64,000 nt of DNA from Brevibacillus ruminantium (GTDB lineage Bacteria; Bacillota; Bacilli; Brevibacillales; Brevibacillaceae), in contig NZ_CP098755.1 of assembly GCF_023746555.1 (NCBI RefSeq), positions 3,980,501 through 4,044,500 on the forward strand. Direction: 5' to 3'. The translations under genes were made by a program, and so were the position numbers. A model generated the notes under the pieces. That model ran no database searches and was not told the origin of the DNA. It worked only from the letters and a program-made list of their open reading frames with translations. Positions 27,291 through 35,947 of the stretch are shown piece after piece (positions within the stretch are counted from its first letter, which is position 1; each line of letters starts with the position of its first letter).

Positions 27291-27310
27291 TTAGACAATA
27301 TATAGTCTAA
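27291..27310. promoter_or_regulatory. MarR operator O1
   Basis: Perfect arms TTAGAC and GTCTAA separated by 8 bp (AATATATA), immediately upstream of the MarR start. This is the typical size and placement for a MarR dimer site. Confidence 0.7.
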
Positions 27311-27335
27311 TTGAATCGTACCAAGGAAGAGGATC

Positions 27336-27355
27336 TTAGTCAATATATTGTCTAA
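27336..27355. promoter_or_regulatory. MarR operator O2
   Basis: TTAGTCAATATATTGTCTAA is an almost perfect palindrome, with a single mismatched pair. The core GTCAATATATTGTCT is repeated at about 45927-45941, far from any MarR gene. Confidence 0.65.
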
Positions 27356-27380
27356 TTACTTTTTGAAAAGTATACAAAAA

Positions 27381-27403
27381 CCACCTGCACTTTGTGCAAG
27401 TGG
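27381..27403 (-). terminator. Terminator of the HelD-like gene
   Basis: Ten-base stem CCACCTGCAC/GTGCAAGTGG (one mismatch), followed on the minus strand by TTTTT. The 27404-27440 stretch next to it resembles the tail of the tRNA-Ala-derived repeat family. Confidence 0.65.
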
Positions 27404-27445
27404 CGCTGTCCGATTATCGCGGTGGTTAGCTTCACTGCCCCAAAT

Positions 27446-29032
27446 TTAATTTAAAAATGGAGAAACTTCTCCTGAGTAAGTAATCGTAAGCATATGCATG
27501 GCCCTTGTGCAGGCAATATACAGCAAGCTTCGGTCCATGTCTGTTTTATAATTCTCCGCATCCACGAAGGGCACGATGACTTGATCAAATTCAAGCCCTT
27601 TTGCCAAATGTGACGAAGTGACAATAATCCCCTCATGGAATTTATCGCTGCTGAAATCCAATAAATAGACCGCTTTGCTACTATTTCGAATCTCTTGATA
27701 CAGTCTTTCCGCCTGACTTTGCGTTTTGCAGACGATGCCTAAAGAGCGCTGCTCCGATCCTTGGAAATCTTCAATGATTTTCTTAATCTGTGCAATCTCA
27801 TCGCTGCTGTCATTCGTCTTTTTAATCTCGGGGCAAGGGCCGTGGCGCTCGATTGGCATGATCCGGCTGTTCCGGTTTATCTGCTGGGCAAATCCTATAA
27901 TTTCGATTGTCGACCGGTAGCTCTTTAACAACTCAACGACATCCGCTCCGGGAAAAACCCTTTTGATCTCTTGTAGTGACGAGGATGAGTAAGGATTCAC
28001 GGATTGATTGCTATCCCCCAGAATTGTCTTTTTGCATTTAAACAGACGGGACAAAACAGCGTATTGAACGGGCGTGTAGTCCTGCATCTCATCCACCAAT
28101 ACATGCTTCACCGAATCGAAACCCTTTGTGCCTTCTATGTGGATCTTTATATATACCAAAGGAAAAACATCGGAATATTCCAATACCTTTGTTCGTTTAT
28201 ACTTGAACAGTTCCGGCCTTCCCATATATTCATAAAAATCCTTATAAATCACAAGTAAATTCAGAGATGTAAACATCCTTTTGATTGCCGCTTTGATTTT
28301 TTTAGCTGTTGGAGCCGTTATTTTTTCTCCGTTTTCATCTCTCATGTTTGCTGTAAGAACCGACGCCGTTTTATCCAGTCGTTGTCTGATCGGCAGATTT
28401 CCCGCACTTCGATAAGCGCTCATGATGTCCTCTTTTGCGATTTGTACGCCCTCGAATGCTATATCGACCGGGACAAAGTAAGACTCGCTCATCTCAGCCA
28501 AAAACCGATCCAAACGTTCGACCATGTCTATGCCAGATTTAAATTGGATACGCTCAATTAGCGACTGGTCGTTCGAAACCGCAAGCTCCGACACCTGCTG
28601 GCCGAAGGTCTGGAATTTGCATACTCCTTCAAGTTCTCTGGCCGCAATCTCCTCCATGCCAAGCTCCATAATCTTCTCTTCACCCAGCTCCGGCAAAATA
28701 TTGGAAATATAGTCGGAAAACACTTTATTCGGGGAGATAATCCATATATTCTGAGAGGTTAATGTTCCTTTATTCCTGTACAACAAAAAGGCGACCCGGT
28801 GAAGCGCGACAGAGGTTTTGCCCGATCCGGCAACTCCTTGAATGATCAGTTCATAGGAGTGCTCATTTCGAATAATGGCGTTTTGTTCCTTTTGAATGGT
28901 GGCGACTATATTTTTCATCTTCTCATTCGAAGTCTGACTGAGCTCCTTTTGCAGCACTTCATCGTTGATGTTCATCGAGCTTTCAATCATATATTGCATG
29001 ACGCCATCTCTAATCTTGTACTGCCTCTTCAA
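27446..29032 (-). CDS. HelD-like UvrD-family ATPase, C-terminal piece (split gene)
   Basis: A 528-residue part of an RNA-polymerase-associated helicase of the HelD family. Walker A GVAGSGKT is at 66-73, followed by IALHR-type motif Ia, QVIVPFVD and the C-terminal motif VI (LLYIACTRAM). HelD removes stalled RNA polymerase from DNA. In intact HelD proteins these residues follow the N-terminal arm in one chain. Here an in-frame TGA (29033-29035) separates the two parts, and this piece begins with TTG directly after it, with AAGGGG 8 nt upstream. The two halves may be made separately by re-initiation, by TGA read-through, or the gene is a recent pseudogene. The combined length of ~685 residues is shorter than Bacillus subtilis HelD. 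Confidence 0.78.
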   Translation of the reverse strand: MKRQYKIRDGVMQYMIESSMNINDEVLQKELSQTSNEKMKNIVATIQKEQNAIIRNEHSYELIIQGVAGSGKTSVALHRVAFLLYRNKGTLTSQNIWIISPNKVFSDYISNILPELGEEKIMELGMEEIAARELEGVCKFQTFGQQVSELAVSNDQSLIERIQFKSGIDMVERLDRFLAEMSESYFVPVDIAFEGVQIAKEDIMSAYRSAGNLPIRQRLDKTASVLTANMRDENGEKITAPTAKKIKAAIKRMFTSLNLLVIYKDFYEYMGRPELFKYKRTKVLEYSDVFPLVYIKIHIEGTKGFDSVKHVLVDEMQDYTPVQYAVLSRLFKCKKTILGDSNQSVNPYSSSSLQEIKRVFPGADVVELLKSYRSTIEIIGFAQQINRNSRIMPIERHGPCPEIKKTNDSSDEIAQIKKIIEDFQGSEQRSLGIVCKTQSQAERLYQEIRNSSKAVYLLDFSSDKFHEGIIVTSSHLAKGLEFDQVIVPFVDAENYKTDMDRSLLYIACTRAMHMLTITYSGEVSPFLN

Positions 29033-29503
29033 TCAGATTTCCCCTTCAACATGTCCTGCTGGAGCAGAATAAGACGCTCTGCCGACTTCGAAATCATAAA
29101 ACATGCTCGCTATAGGGGAGCGCCAATCATAGATGAGATTCTTTTGGCTGTTCTCTTCGCTAAAAGCATGAACCCCAATATAATGAGATTCTCTTTTCTT
29201 CTGGCCATCAGCGACGAAATCCACCCTCCCAAAATACGGGGACTCCATCAATTTTTGAAGTTTTCTTCTTTTGTCGACTGCCTTCTCTCCTTGATCAATC
29301 CTCAGTATGATGTCAACTTTATGTGCTGCTGTCTCCGCTGGATCAATTTCAGATCTGTTCTCCCAGAGATATTTTTTGGCATCGATAATTTCATGATGTG
29401 CCGAGTTGATCGTTGATTCTATCTTCCGAAGCGCTTCTCGCAGCCTGGAAATCAGATTCGCCAAATATTCACGTTCTTCCCTTTCCGACTGGTTCCGTAT
29501 CAT
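29033..29503 (-). CDS. HelD-like protein, N-terminal piece (split gene)
   Basis: A 156-residue protein that is the N-terminal part of a HelD family member: a long antiparallel coiled-coil arm (residues 1-75), which in HelD reaches into the polymerase secondary channel, then the YDWRSPIASMFYDFE motif and the SAPAGHVEGEI ending. In complete HelD the chain continues directly into the ATPase. Here ATC-TGA-TTG places a stop at exactly this domain border, in the same frame. No indel is needed to join the parts; only one codon differs. Confidence 0.75.
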   Translation of the reverse strand: MIRNQSEREEREYLANLISRLREALRKIESTINSAHHEIIDAKKYLWENRSEIDPAETAAHKVDIILRIDQGEKAVDKRRKLQKLMESPYFGRVDFVADGQKKRESHYIGVHAFSEENSQKNLIYDWRSPIASMFYDFEVGRASYSAPAGHVEGEI

Positions 29504-29655
29504 AAAACGCCCTCTTTTCTTTTAAGAATACTCAAAAGTATAGAGGGAATACAAAAAAAATATAGACTTATATTTTTCTTTGTAGTATTATATTTTTATC
29601 GTGGGTACAAAAAACCACATACATAATTGTCGTAAATTGTAACTGTAAACAATAA

Positions 29656-29690
29656 AAACCAAGTTCTAAGCTGTAGGACTTGGTTTTTTT
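29656..29690. terminator. Bidirectional terminator
   Basis: Stem AAACCAAGTTCTA / TAGGACTTGGTTT (one mismatch), followed by a T run on the plus strand and preceded by A residues. It lies in the 29.5-29.84 kb gap, which otherwise holds an AT-rich promoter-like region and a degenerate repeat. Confidence 0.75.
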
Positions 29691-29701
29691 CGTTTTTGTA
29701 A

Positions 29702-29790
29702 CTATGCTCATCTGTCAGATCGATGTCCAGCAGCATGGTATTTCCTTTTCAAACTCATCAAGGTAATCGAAACACGCTTGTTCAAGCACA
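29702..29790. repeat. Degenerate 3'-gene remnant, repeated at 39100-39226
   Basis: TCTGTCAGATCGATGTCCAG and flanking bases, up to AACACGCTTGTT, closely match 39107-39210. On the minus strand both read like the C-terminus of a small protein (LEQACFDYL / LQQACFDNL). Probably remnants of the same unknown gene. Confidence 0.45.
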
Positions 29791-29843
29791 TTCACTCTCT
29801 CTGACCGAAAAGCGAAAACCAAGCAGTAGGTCTGCGGGAGTGT

Positions 29844-31187
29844 TCAATCTACAGGCTTTTGCTGCTGGAGATGCTGTAAACTATTTTCCATCACTTCTCT
29901 GAATAGCGGAGATACGACCTTCCTCCACGCTAATCCAACAGGAGGTTCAATCTTCGGACCATCAACAGCTACGTACACCAATAGCTTGGGATTATTACTT
30001 GGTGCAAAGCCGATAAACGAAAAGATCTGTTTGTTATCCATGACTTTTCCTTGTTGATCATATTTTGGGGATATTCCTGATTTCCCGGCCACTGGATAAT
30101 TGTTTATGACAAAAGTTTTATCCGCTCCAAACTGGCTGTGTACAACAGACTCTAAAATATCTCGCACTTTTCTGGCGGTTTCTTCTGAGATGACTTGCCG
30201 GACGTAATACTCGTGATTCTTTTTCGATTCTGGCTTCTTGTTGATATGAGGTCTGAGCAGCTTACCACCGTTGGCAATAGCGCCGATAGCAGCTACCTGT
30301 TGAATCGCCGACGCAGAACCAGCTTGTCCCATAGCAGCGACGGCTACCTCTCGTGCATTGCCCAAATTGGGTATCTGTCCTGCCTCTTCATCAGTAAGCT
30401 CAATTGCTGTCTTCTGTCCAAAACCAAAGCGTTCTAAATATTCCTGAAGCACATCCCCTTGTAAACGTTCGCTGCCGAGCTTGGCGAATGCGACATTAGA
30501 AGAACGCTGGATTCCTTCTAAATAGGGAATCTTCCCCCAGCCAATTCCATTGTTGTGGTCTTTTATTAGCTCACCTGGAGCAATCTCGTATGTTCCCGAT
30601 TCATAGATTTCTGTTGGGTTGAACTTTCCCTCCTGAATCGCTGCCGCCAGGGTCACGACTGGAAAAGCGGCTACAGGGCTAGGCATCGCTCTTACGGCAT
30701 CAGCCTGTTTTTTATCATCGATGGCTTCTGGATTATGATTCCCGATCGCAAGAATCTCACCGGTATTTGGATCGGATACAATTACCGTCATATTTTCAGG
30801 GTGGTAGAGTGCATTGGCCTTCTGTAACGCTTCATCCACATATGCTTGAATTTGCGGATCGATTGTGAGGACGGTCTCTGCTTTTTTTTCATGGGTCTCT
30901 ATCGAGGTTGCACGCAGTACCTCTTCTTCAATCATCCGTTGCGCAATCGGCACAGATGAAGACAGCAATGGAATAACCAACTGATAGACAATCAACACAA
31001 AAGCAAAGGAAATCACGATGCCTCCGATCCATTTACGATGTTGTTTTCGTCTTTTCATCCGAGCAAGCGATTCCTTTACATGATAGATATGCTCTGCTAT
31101 TTCCCTTTGTTTGTGCTCATCCATCCGAAACCTTGGAAATGAATCAAGCAACGTACGGATCTCTTTGTCTTCAGAAGATGGCGTCAT
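29844..31187 (-). CDS. Membrane anti-sigma-like protein with inactive penicillin-binding transpeptidase domain
   Basis: A 447-residue protein in three parts: a short cytoplasmic N-terminal region (1-50, anti-sigma-like LLDSFPRFRMDEHKQREIAEH), one membrane segment (54-73) and an extracellular PBP transpeptidase-like domain. In that domain the SxxK motif that should carry the nucleophile reads A173-A-F-P176 (MPSPVAAFPVVTLAAA), so both Ser and Lys are lost. The SxN motif (SSN 229-231) and KSG (369-371) are kept. It overlaps the ECF sigma gene by 17 nt and has AAGGAGG 9 nt before the ATG. The likely role is to hold the sigma factor inactive and to sense wall precursors or beta-lactams without being acylated. 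This role is inferred from architecture and neighbourhood. Confidence 0.8.
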   Translation of the reverse strand: MTPSSEDKEIRTLLDSFPRFRMDEHKQREIAEHIYHVKESLARMKRRKQHRKWIGGIVISFAFVLIVYQLVIPLLSSSVPIAQRMIEEEVLRATSIETHEKKAETVLTIDPQIQAYVDEALQKANALYHPENMTVIVSDPNTGEILAIGNHNPEAIDDKKQADAVRAMPSPVAAFPVVTLAAAIQEGKFNPTEIYESGTYEIAPGELIKDHNNGIGWGKIPYLEGIQRSSNVAFAKLGSERLQGDVLQEYLERFGFGQKTAIELTDEEAGQIPNLGNAREVAVAAMGQAGSASAIQQVAAIGAIANGGKLLRPHINKKPESKKNHEYYVRQVISEETARKVRDILESVVHSQFGADKTFVINNYPVAGKSGISPKYDQQGKVMDNKQIFSFIGFAPSNNPKLLVYVAVDGPKIEPPVGLAWRKVVSPLFREVMENSLQHLQQQKPVD

Positions 31188-31701
31188 GCAGATGAACCTC
31201 CTTGCCACGATTGGTCAATTGTTTTTGCAGTTGTTTGATCGCTCGATGCAGCGTCGTGCTTACTTTTGCTTCGCTCCATCCCAAGATTTTTGCAGTCTCT
31301 TCTGTAGATATTCCCTCAATCAAACGGAGAATCATAACTTCGCGATACGTCCTTTTAAGCTGATTCATCGCTTGATAAACTTCATGCAATTGTTCCTTCA
31401 ACACCAATGCTTTCTCAGGTGTACGCTCTTTGGAAATGAGGAAGCCGAGGACGGTTTCGGGAAACCAATCGATCATTTTTTGCTTTCTCATGGAATCAAT
31501 CGCTGCATGGCGCGCAATGGTGAGAAGCCACGTCTTGGGCTGTGCTCGTCCTTCGTAATCGGATAACCCCCTCAGTGCTCTTGTAAAGACTTCCTGGACC
31601 AAATCCTCCACATCTCTTCTTCCGGTAAAATACGCGAGGTAATTGTATATATCATTGCCGTATTGCTGAAACCATCGCTCTATTCGATCATCCGATTCCA
31701 T
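31171..31701 (-). CDS. ECF-type RNA polymerase sigma factor
   Basis: A 176-residue sigma-70 family protein with region 2 (about 15-80, including VEDLVQEVFTRAL and the RHAAIDSMRKQK DNA-contact segment) and region 4 (110-160, TYREVMILRLIEGISTEETAKILG). The ATG at 31701 is preferred (AGGAG 7 nt upstream); two in-frame ATGs further 5' lack a good site. It is followed, with overlap, by a membrane protein that has an inactive transpeptidase domain, the usual sigma/anti-sigma order. An ECF-like promoter upstream suggests autoregulation. The regulon is probably the cell-envelope stress response. Confidence 0.9.
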   Translation of the reverse strand: MESDDRIERWFQQYGNDIYNYLAYFTGRRDVEDLVQEVFTRALRGLSDYEGRAQPKTWLLTIARHAAIDSMRKQKMIDWFPETVLGFLISKERTPEKALVLKEQLHEVYQAMNQLKRTYREVMILRLIEGISTEETAKILGWSEAKVSTTLHRAIKQLQKQLTNRGKEVHLHDAIF

Positions 31702-31736
31702 TTGTACGCTCCTTTCCATGTTCTTCTCTCTTATTA

Positions 31737-31761
31737 GACGAAGAAAAGAGATTTGCTTACA
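31737..31761 (-). promoter_or_regulatory. Candidate autoregulatory ECF promoter
   Basis: On the minus strand TGTAAG (31761-31756) is followed after 15 bp by CGTC (31740-31737). This resembles the -35/-10 pair of Bacillus extracytoplasmic sigma promoters (TGAAAC ... CGTC), about 36 bp upstream of the sigma gene start. Confidence 0.4.
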
Positions 31762-31798
31762 GTTTTTCTTCATGACTCCATTTGAAAGGCGAAATGAA

Positions 31799-31836
31799 AA
31801 AATCCCGGCTCACTCAAAAAAAGTGGACGGGATTTT
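31799..31836 (-). terminator. Terminator of the nucleotidyltransferase gene
   Basis: Stem AAAATCCCG/CGGGATTTT with an additional CACT/AGTG pairing in the loop. On the minus strand it is followed by TTTTTT. Confidence 0.65.
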
Positions 31837-31875
31837 GTATAGTAATTCGGAGAAGCTGGTATCAACAATCGTATG

Positions 31876-32646
31876 TTAACCCCAAACGATTTTTAGATAT
31901 TTTCGATACAATTCATCCAACTCTGCTGTTGGGTCTGTTCGTAAACTTGTACACGACCTCGCATATTGTGTTATATCATCAAATTGCTCTTCGATAAACC
32001 GATGTAAAATATCGTTCCGCTTTTCCATTTTCAATTCTTCTCCAGACATCTTTCTAGTGAGCAATTCTTCGATTTCCCTTTTCAAGTCAGGTTCAACAAT
32101 CAAGTCAAAAATCAGGTCTTGAAATAGCAATGGTGGGCTTGTATTGTATTTTTTAATCCACATACATGCGAGCAATGGGCGTAATACATAGAAGTACTTT
32201 TTGATTCTGACTTCTTCCCCCTGCAAGTAATCTCTAAAATTTCCTTTCGCCATACTCAAGTAGTGATGTAAAGATGCTTTAGGAGAAAATACTCTGTCTC
32301 TCAGCTTCACCATGTCGTCCTTAAATCCGTAAGCGCTATAATACACTGTGTCAGAGATCAACCATTCTAGTAATGGTGGGTTCGATTTTCTAAACAGCTT
32401 TAGCGTTTTCCTGATATCCCACCCGCTCATATCCAAAAGATCATTGATAGGCACTTCGATAACATCCCTTTTATCATCAATCGAAAGATACCATTCTGGA
32501 TGGCATATATAAACAAACCGTACATCATAATCGCTGTCTTGTGACGGGAAGCCCCATGCCCGACTACCGGATTCAACTGCAAGCAAAACCTTGATATTCT
32601 GCTCTCGTTCCATTCGCATGAGTTCTTTTTGTATCGATTCTTTCAT
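31876..32646 (-). CDS. RlaP-type nucleotidyltransferase
   Basis: A protein of about 256 residues of the predicted nucleotidyltransferase family PF10127. The catalytic fingerprint GSRAWGF (27-33) is followed by DSDYDVR with the two metal-binding Asp residues (Asp39, Asp41). Many family members accompany phage defence or RNA-repair loci, but no partner is seen here. The ATG at 32646 is chosen because GAGGGG lies about 8 nt upstream; a GTG at 32667 is an alternative. It has its own terminator and is not linked to the neighbouring sigma gene. Confidence 0.82.
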   Translation of the reverse strand: MKESIQKELMRMEREQNIKVLLAVESGSRAWGFPSQDSDYDVRFVYICHPEWYLSIDDKRDVIEVPINDLLDMSGWDIRKTLKLFRKSNPPLLEWLISDTVYYSAYGFKDDMVKLRDRVFSPKASLHHYLSMAKGNFRDYLQGEEVRIKKYFYVLRPLLACMWIKKYNTSPPLLFQDLIFDLIVEPDLKREIEELLTRKMSGEELKMEKRNDILHRFIEEQFDDITQYARSCTSLRTDPTAELDELYRKYLKIVWG

Positions 32647-32736
32647 ATCCGATTCCCCTCGTTTCACATTTCTTTGTTCGATATTCCCGTCTATCTATGT
32701 GCTCACTTCAATCTCTTTCTACATAAATGCAAAAAA

Positions 32737-32754
32737 CCCTTGATTTCCCAAGGG
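32737..32754 (-). terminator. Terminator of the SDR gene
   Basis: CCCTTG/CAAGGG stem, followed on the minus strand by TTTTTT. Confidence 0.6.
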
Positions 32755-32784
32755 CCGTTGTCATAGGCATGATAATGGGACGTG

Positions 32785-33529
32785 TTACACTGCGGTGTAG
32801 CCTCCATCCACTAGCAAACTCGTACCCGTAATGAAGGATGCATCCTCGCTAGCCAAAAAAAGAACGGCTTTCGCTACTTCCTCGGGTTTTCCCAATCTGC
32901 CAAGTGGATGGTGCCCGATCAGATAATTCGAAGCTTCTTCGTCCAAGTCACTTATTAACGGACTATCAATGTATCCAGGGCATACTGCATTGGCACGAAT
33001 CCCTCTATTCGCATACGCAACTGCTGTCGATAATGTCAGCGGTATGACACCGCCTTTTGCGGAGGCATAAGCGGAAACTCTTGCTTTTTCCAACATAGCT
33101 GTGCACAGAGCCGCAGTTGACGATCACGCCTCCGTCTCCAAGATTCAGCATTTGCTTAATCGCATGTTTATTGCAAAGAAAAACCCCTGTCAAATTCACA
33201 TCAATGGTACGTTGCCATTGGCCTAGGTCAAGCTGATCCGTCGGACCGTCGCATCCGATTCCCGCGTTGGCAAATAAAATGTCTAACTTGCCGTATTTCC
33301 AGATCGTCTGATCCATCAGTCGAATAACCTCATCCTCTTTGGTGACGTCCGTTTTCATAAAATAAGAGTCCAAACCTCGTTCATTCCATTCATTGGAAAT
33401 GATCTGCCCTGTTTCAGAAGCATCTGCTATGACGACTTTCGCACCCTCCTCAGCAAATAATCTGGCTGTCGTTGCTCCAATCCCACTCGCCCCACCAGTA
33501 ACAATAACCACTTTGTTCTGAAATCTCAT
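32785..33529 (-). pseudogene. SDR oxidoreductase with a one-base frameshift
   Basis: A 247-residue-type short-chain dehydrogenase split over two frames. The first part (to about 33090) carries TGGASGIG, NAG and NCGS; the second carries YASAK (YxxxK), NAVCPGYIDS and the GGYTAV C-terminus. Together they form a complete enzyme of standard length. The break lies at a run of five A residues on the coding strand (T run at 33085-33089); four A residues would restore the frame. It is therefore either a recent frameshift mutation or a homopolymer sequencing error. The next gene upstream is a truncated TetR regulator that may once have controlled it. Confidence 0.8.
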
Positions 33530-33607
33530 TGGAACAGACCTCCTGCATTCTCTTTTAAAACTAACTAGTTATTTATATTTACGGATAAAGAATGCCATCA
33601 CTGTACA

Positions 33608-34048
33608 TCACAACAGCGATGGCTCCATTACCCCGCAAATAACGAACTTCACAATCTGATCTCTGAAGTCTTCCTGTGAGAGCGTCCTTGCAGCTTCATG
33701 ATCAACCCTATCATTGAGCCGCTTGTATGACTGTAAAAATGGAATGACCATATTCATCATGAGAATGGGAAGCATCATCTCATCCAGATCCTGGCGGAGG
33801 ATTCTATTTTTTTTAGCCTTTTTCGCGATCTCATAGAATAGGTAAATATCATCTGGAGAATACGATATTTTCTTCCACGTTTTCCATTCTTCCGCTGCTT
33901 CCCATGTAAAAATTTTTACGTACCTGGGATTATCAAATAAAAATTGGTAGGATGTACGGACAGCTTCTTCCAGCAACCGGCGAAATTTAGCCGGATCGGC
34001 CGCGCTGCTCTCATCCAACAGTAAATCGCCAGCCAACCTTTCAAACAT
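33608..34048 (-). pseudogene. TetR-family regulator lacking its DNA-binding domain
   Basis: A 146-residue sequence that matches the C-terminal ligand-binding part of a TetR/AcrR regulator (AVRTSYQFLFDNPRYVKIFTWE...). No helix-turn-helix precedes it: the frame upstream closes at a TAG after about 25 codons without HTH features. The N-terminal ~50 residues have been lost, so it should not bind DNA. It lies upstream of the frameshifted SDR in the same orientation, in keeping with a decayed regulator/target pair. Confidence 0.65.
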
Positions 34049-34157
34049 TTTATTACCCGATAGATCAGCACGCTTGACGACAGCTGTGAGAAGATTACAC
34101 CCTTCAGTGGACTAATTTCCCGTAAATTTGTCCAAGCTGGGACTGAGATGCTTCGTC

Positions 34158-34353
34158 ATGTTTGGACTTGGAAAACGGCGGAATCCTTTCGGAAAATGGC
34201 TGGACAAAAAAGGCAATCCCCAAGAATGGGGCATCAAAAAAACGAATCTAAACAAGTACACCTAAGCAAATTGGCCCCACCAAAGAGCACCATGAAAGAA
34301 TCTTGGGTGCGCTTCGAAAAATCGATCCCAACATCAATCAAGACGACTTATGA
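34158..34353 (+). pseudogene. XRE-type small regulator, frameshifted
   Basis: The plus strand reads MFGLGKRRNPFGKWLDKKGN followed by QEWGIKKTNLNK, the start of a short Bacillales Cro/CI-like regulator family. After a shift of frame it reads ERILGALRKIDPNINQDDL and stop, the end of the same family. The middle is damaged, so no functional protein is expected. It is one of several decayed genes in this zone. The rest of the 34.05-34.45 kb gap shows nothing else. Confidence 0.55.
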
Positions 34354-34455
34354 ATGAGGTGAGCGGCACCGTCGTATCGACTACGTGGGCACTTTCGGTC
34401 ATAGGTTACTTTTCCATGAAGAAAAAAATATCTACCGAAACTTGGAGGTACATGA

Positions 34456-35619
34456 ATGTCTATTCATAGCGAAACGATACAAATGGACATCTATCAATCT
34501 GGCGATGAAGCTGCAAAACTTTTACCGATATCATTTGAAGAATGGGAGAATCGGGCAAAAAAAATTCTCGCTGCCGCGCCATTTGGCTACGTTTACGGAG
34601 CTGCAGGAGCAGGAAATACGCATCGCGCAAATGTAGATGCCTTTCAAAAATATCGACTCAGGCCAAGGGTTTGTTGCGATGTTTCCAAACTCGACCTTTC
34701 CATATCGATTTTCGGAACCAAATTCCCGGTCCCCTTCTTGCTAGCGCCGATCGGAGTCAACACAATTCTTCATTCTGACGGCGAACTGGCCCCAGCTAAA
34801 GCCGCAGCGAAGTTGGGCGTTCCTTACATACTTAGTAACGTATCCAGTGTCCCCATGGAGCAAGTGGCAGAAACGATGCAGGACGGCGTAAGATGGTTTC
34901 AAATGTATCCCCCGAAAGATCATGATCTTACAAAAAGCTTCCTGAAACGTGCAGAGGCTTCCGGATTCACGGCTATCGTCGTCACGGTGGACTCCACCCT
35001 TCTTGGCTGGCGCGAAACCGACTTGCGCAACGCATACTTGCCGTTCCTTACCGGACAAGGTATGGGTAATTATTTTACTGATCCGGTCTTTTGTTCAAAG
35101 CTTAAGGAAGCACCTGATAAAAACGTCAAAGAGGCGGCTTTGAAAGCTCTGGAAGAAGGGAATAATACCTGTTTTACCTGGAAAGAGCTTGACTTTATTC
35201 GCGAACACACCCGTTTGCCTGTGCTGATCAAAGGAATTACTCATCCGGACGATGCCATCTTGGCTTTAGAACATGGAGTGGACGGCATTATCGTTTCGAA
35301 TCACGGGGGGCGTCAGCTTGACGGAGCAGTAGCAACATTGGACAGCCTGCCTTCCATATGTGAAGCCATACAAGGAAAAATCCCTATTATCCTGGATAGT
35401 GGCATTCGCAGAGGAGCTGATATCCTAAAAGCGATTGCCCTTGGCGCTTCTGCCGTTCTAATCGGTCGCCCGTATGCCTACGCCTTAGCCGTTGCTGGAG
35501 AAACGGGGGTAGAAGAAGTGATTAGACACCTGGTTGCAGAAACCGAACTGCAATTAGCTATATCCGGGCGAAGTTCCATTCAAGAAGTGGATCAATCTCT
35601 TATTATAAAAGTAAAATGA
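34456..35619 (+). CDS. FMN-dependent alpha-hydroxy acid oxidase (lactate 2-monooxygenase-like)
   Basis: A 387-residue TIM-barrel flavoprotein. The active-site motif SNHGGRQLDG (His283, Arg286) and the phosphate-binding end LDSGIRRGADILKAIALGASAVLIGRPYAYALA are typical of the lactate oxidase / lactate monooxygenase family. The enzyme should oxidise an L-2-hydroxy acid with O2. A GGAGGT ribosome binding site lies 6 nt before the ATG at 34456; an out-of-frame ATG four bases upstream is ignored. It is intact although flanked on both sides by pseudogenes, so it may be under selection or recently acquired. Confidence 0.88.
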   Translation: MSIHSETIQMDIYQSGDEAAKLLPISFEEWENRAKKILAAAPFGYVYGAAGAGNTHRANVDAFQKYRLRPRVCCDVSKLDLSISIFGTKFPVPFLLAPIGVNTILHSDGELAPAKAAAKLGVPYILSNVSSVPMEQVAETMQDGVRWFQMYPPKDHDLTKSFLKRAEASGFTAIVVTVDSTLLGWRETDLRNAYLPFLTGQGMGNYFTDPVFCSKLKEAPDKNVKEAALKALEEGNNTCFTWKELDFIREHTRLPVLIKGITHPDDAILALEHGVDGIIVSNHGGRQLDGAVATLDSLPSICEAIQGKIPIILDSGIRRGADILKAIALGASAVLIGRPYAYALAVAGETGVEEVIRHLVAETELQLAISGRSSIQEVDQSLIIKVK

Positions 35620-35666
35620 CCCATCATCCGGTAGGAAATGAGGAAGCTCGTATGAATTTTCATTTC

Positions 35667-35789
35667 ATGTGGGAAGCTTTGATCGTATGATTCGTCGGAT
35701 TTTGTTTGCTGCATATTGCTGGCAAAAAAACAGCAGGGGAAATGACAGGTCTTGAAATCATTACCCTGCTGGCCATGGCCTCTATCTAA
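35667..35789 (+). pseudogene. DUF421 (YetF-like) membrane protein, N-terminal fragment
   Basis: The plus strand reads MWEALIV, an in-frame stop, then FVGFCLLHIAGKK and TAGEMTGLEIITLLAMASI and a further stop. This matches the first membrane segment and conserved GKR-T-GE-T region of DUF421 proteins. The rest of the gene is missing where the tnpB element begins, so insertion of that element may have removed it. Confidence 0.5.
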
Positions 35790-35947
35790 AACATCTCATA
35801 CCGAAAATGCTACCATACTATTCCGATTACCGATTCTATCTTTCCGATATAGAGCGGAATATCATTTGGAATCCTCCCTCCACCTGGAAAATAAAATGGA
35901 CCGATAAGCTGTCTTACAGGAAGAGGATTGTCCGTAAGCAATTTGTT

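Noticed and set aside
27336..27435. Intergenic block read as a CRISPR-like or tRNA unit
   Set aside because: Only one palindrome and one terminator hairpin are present. No regularly spaced repeats exist here or elsewhere in the window.
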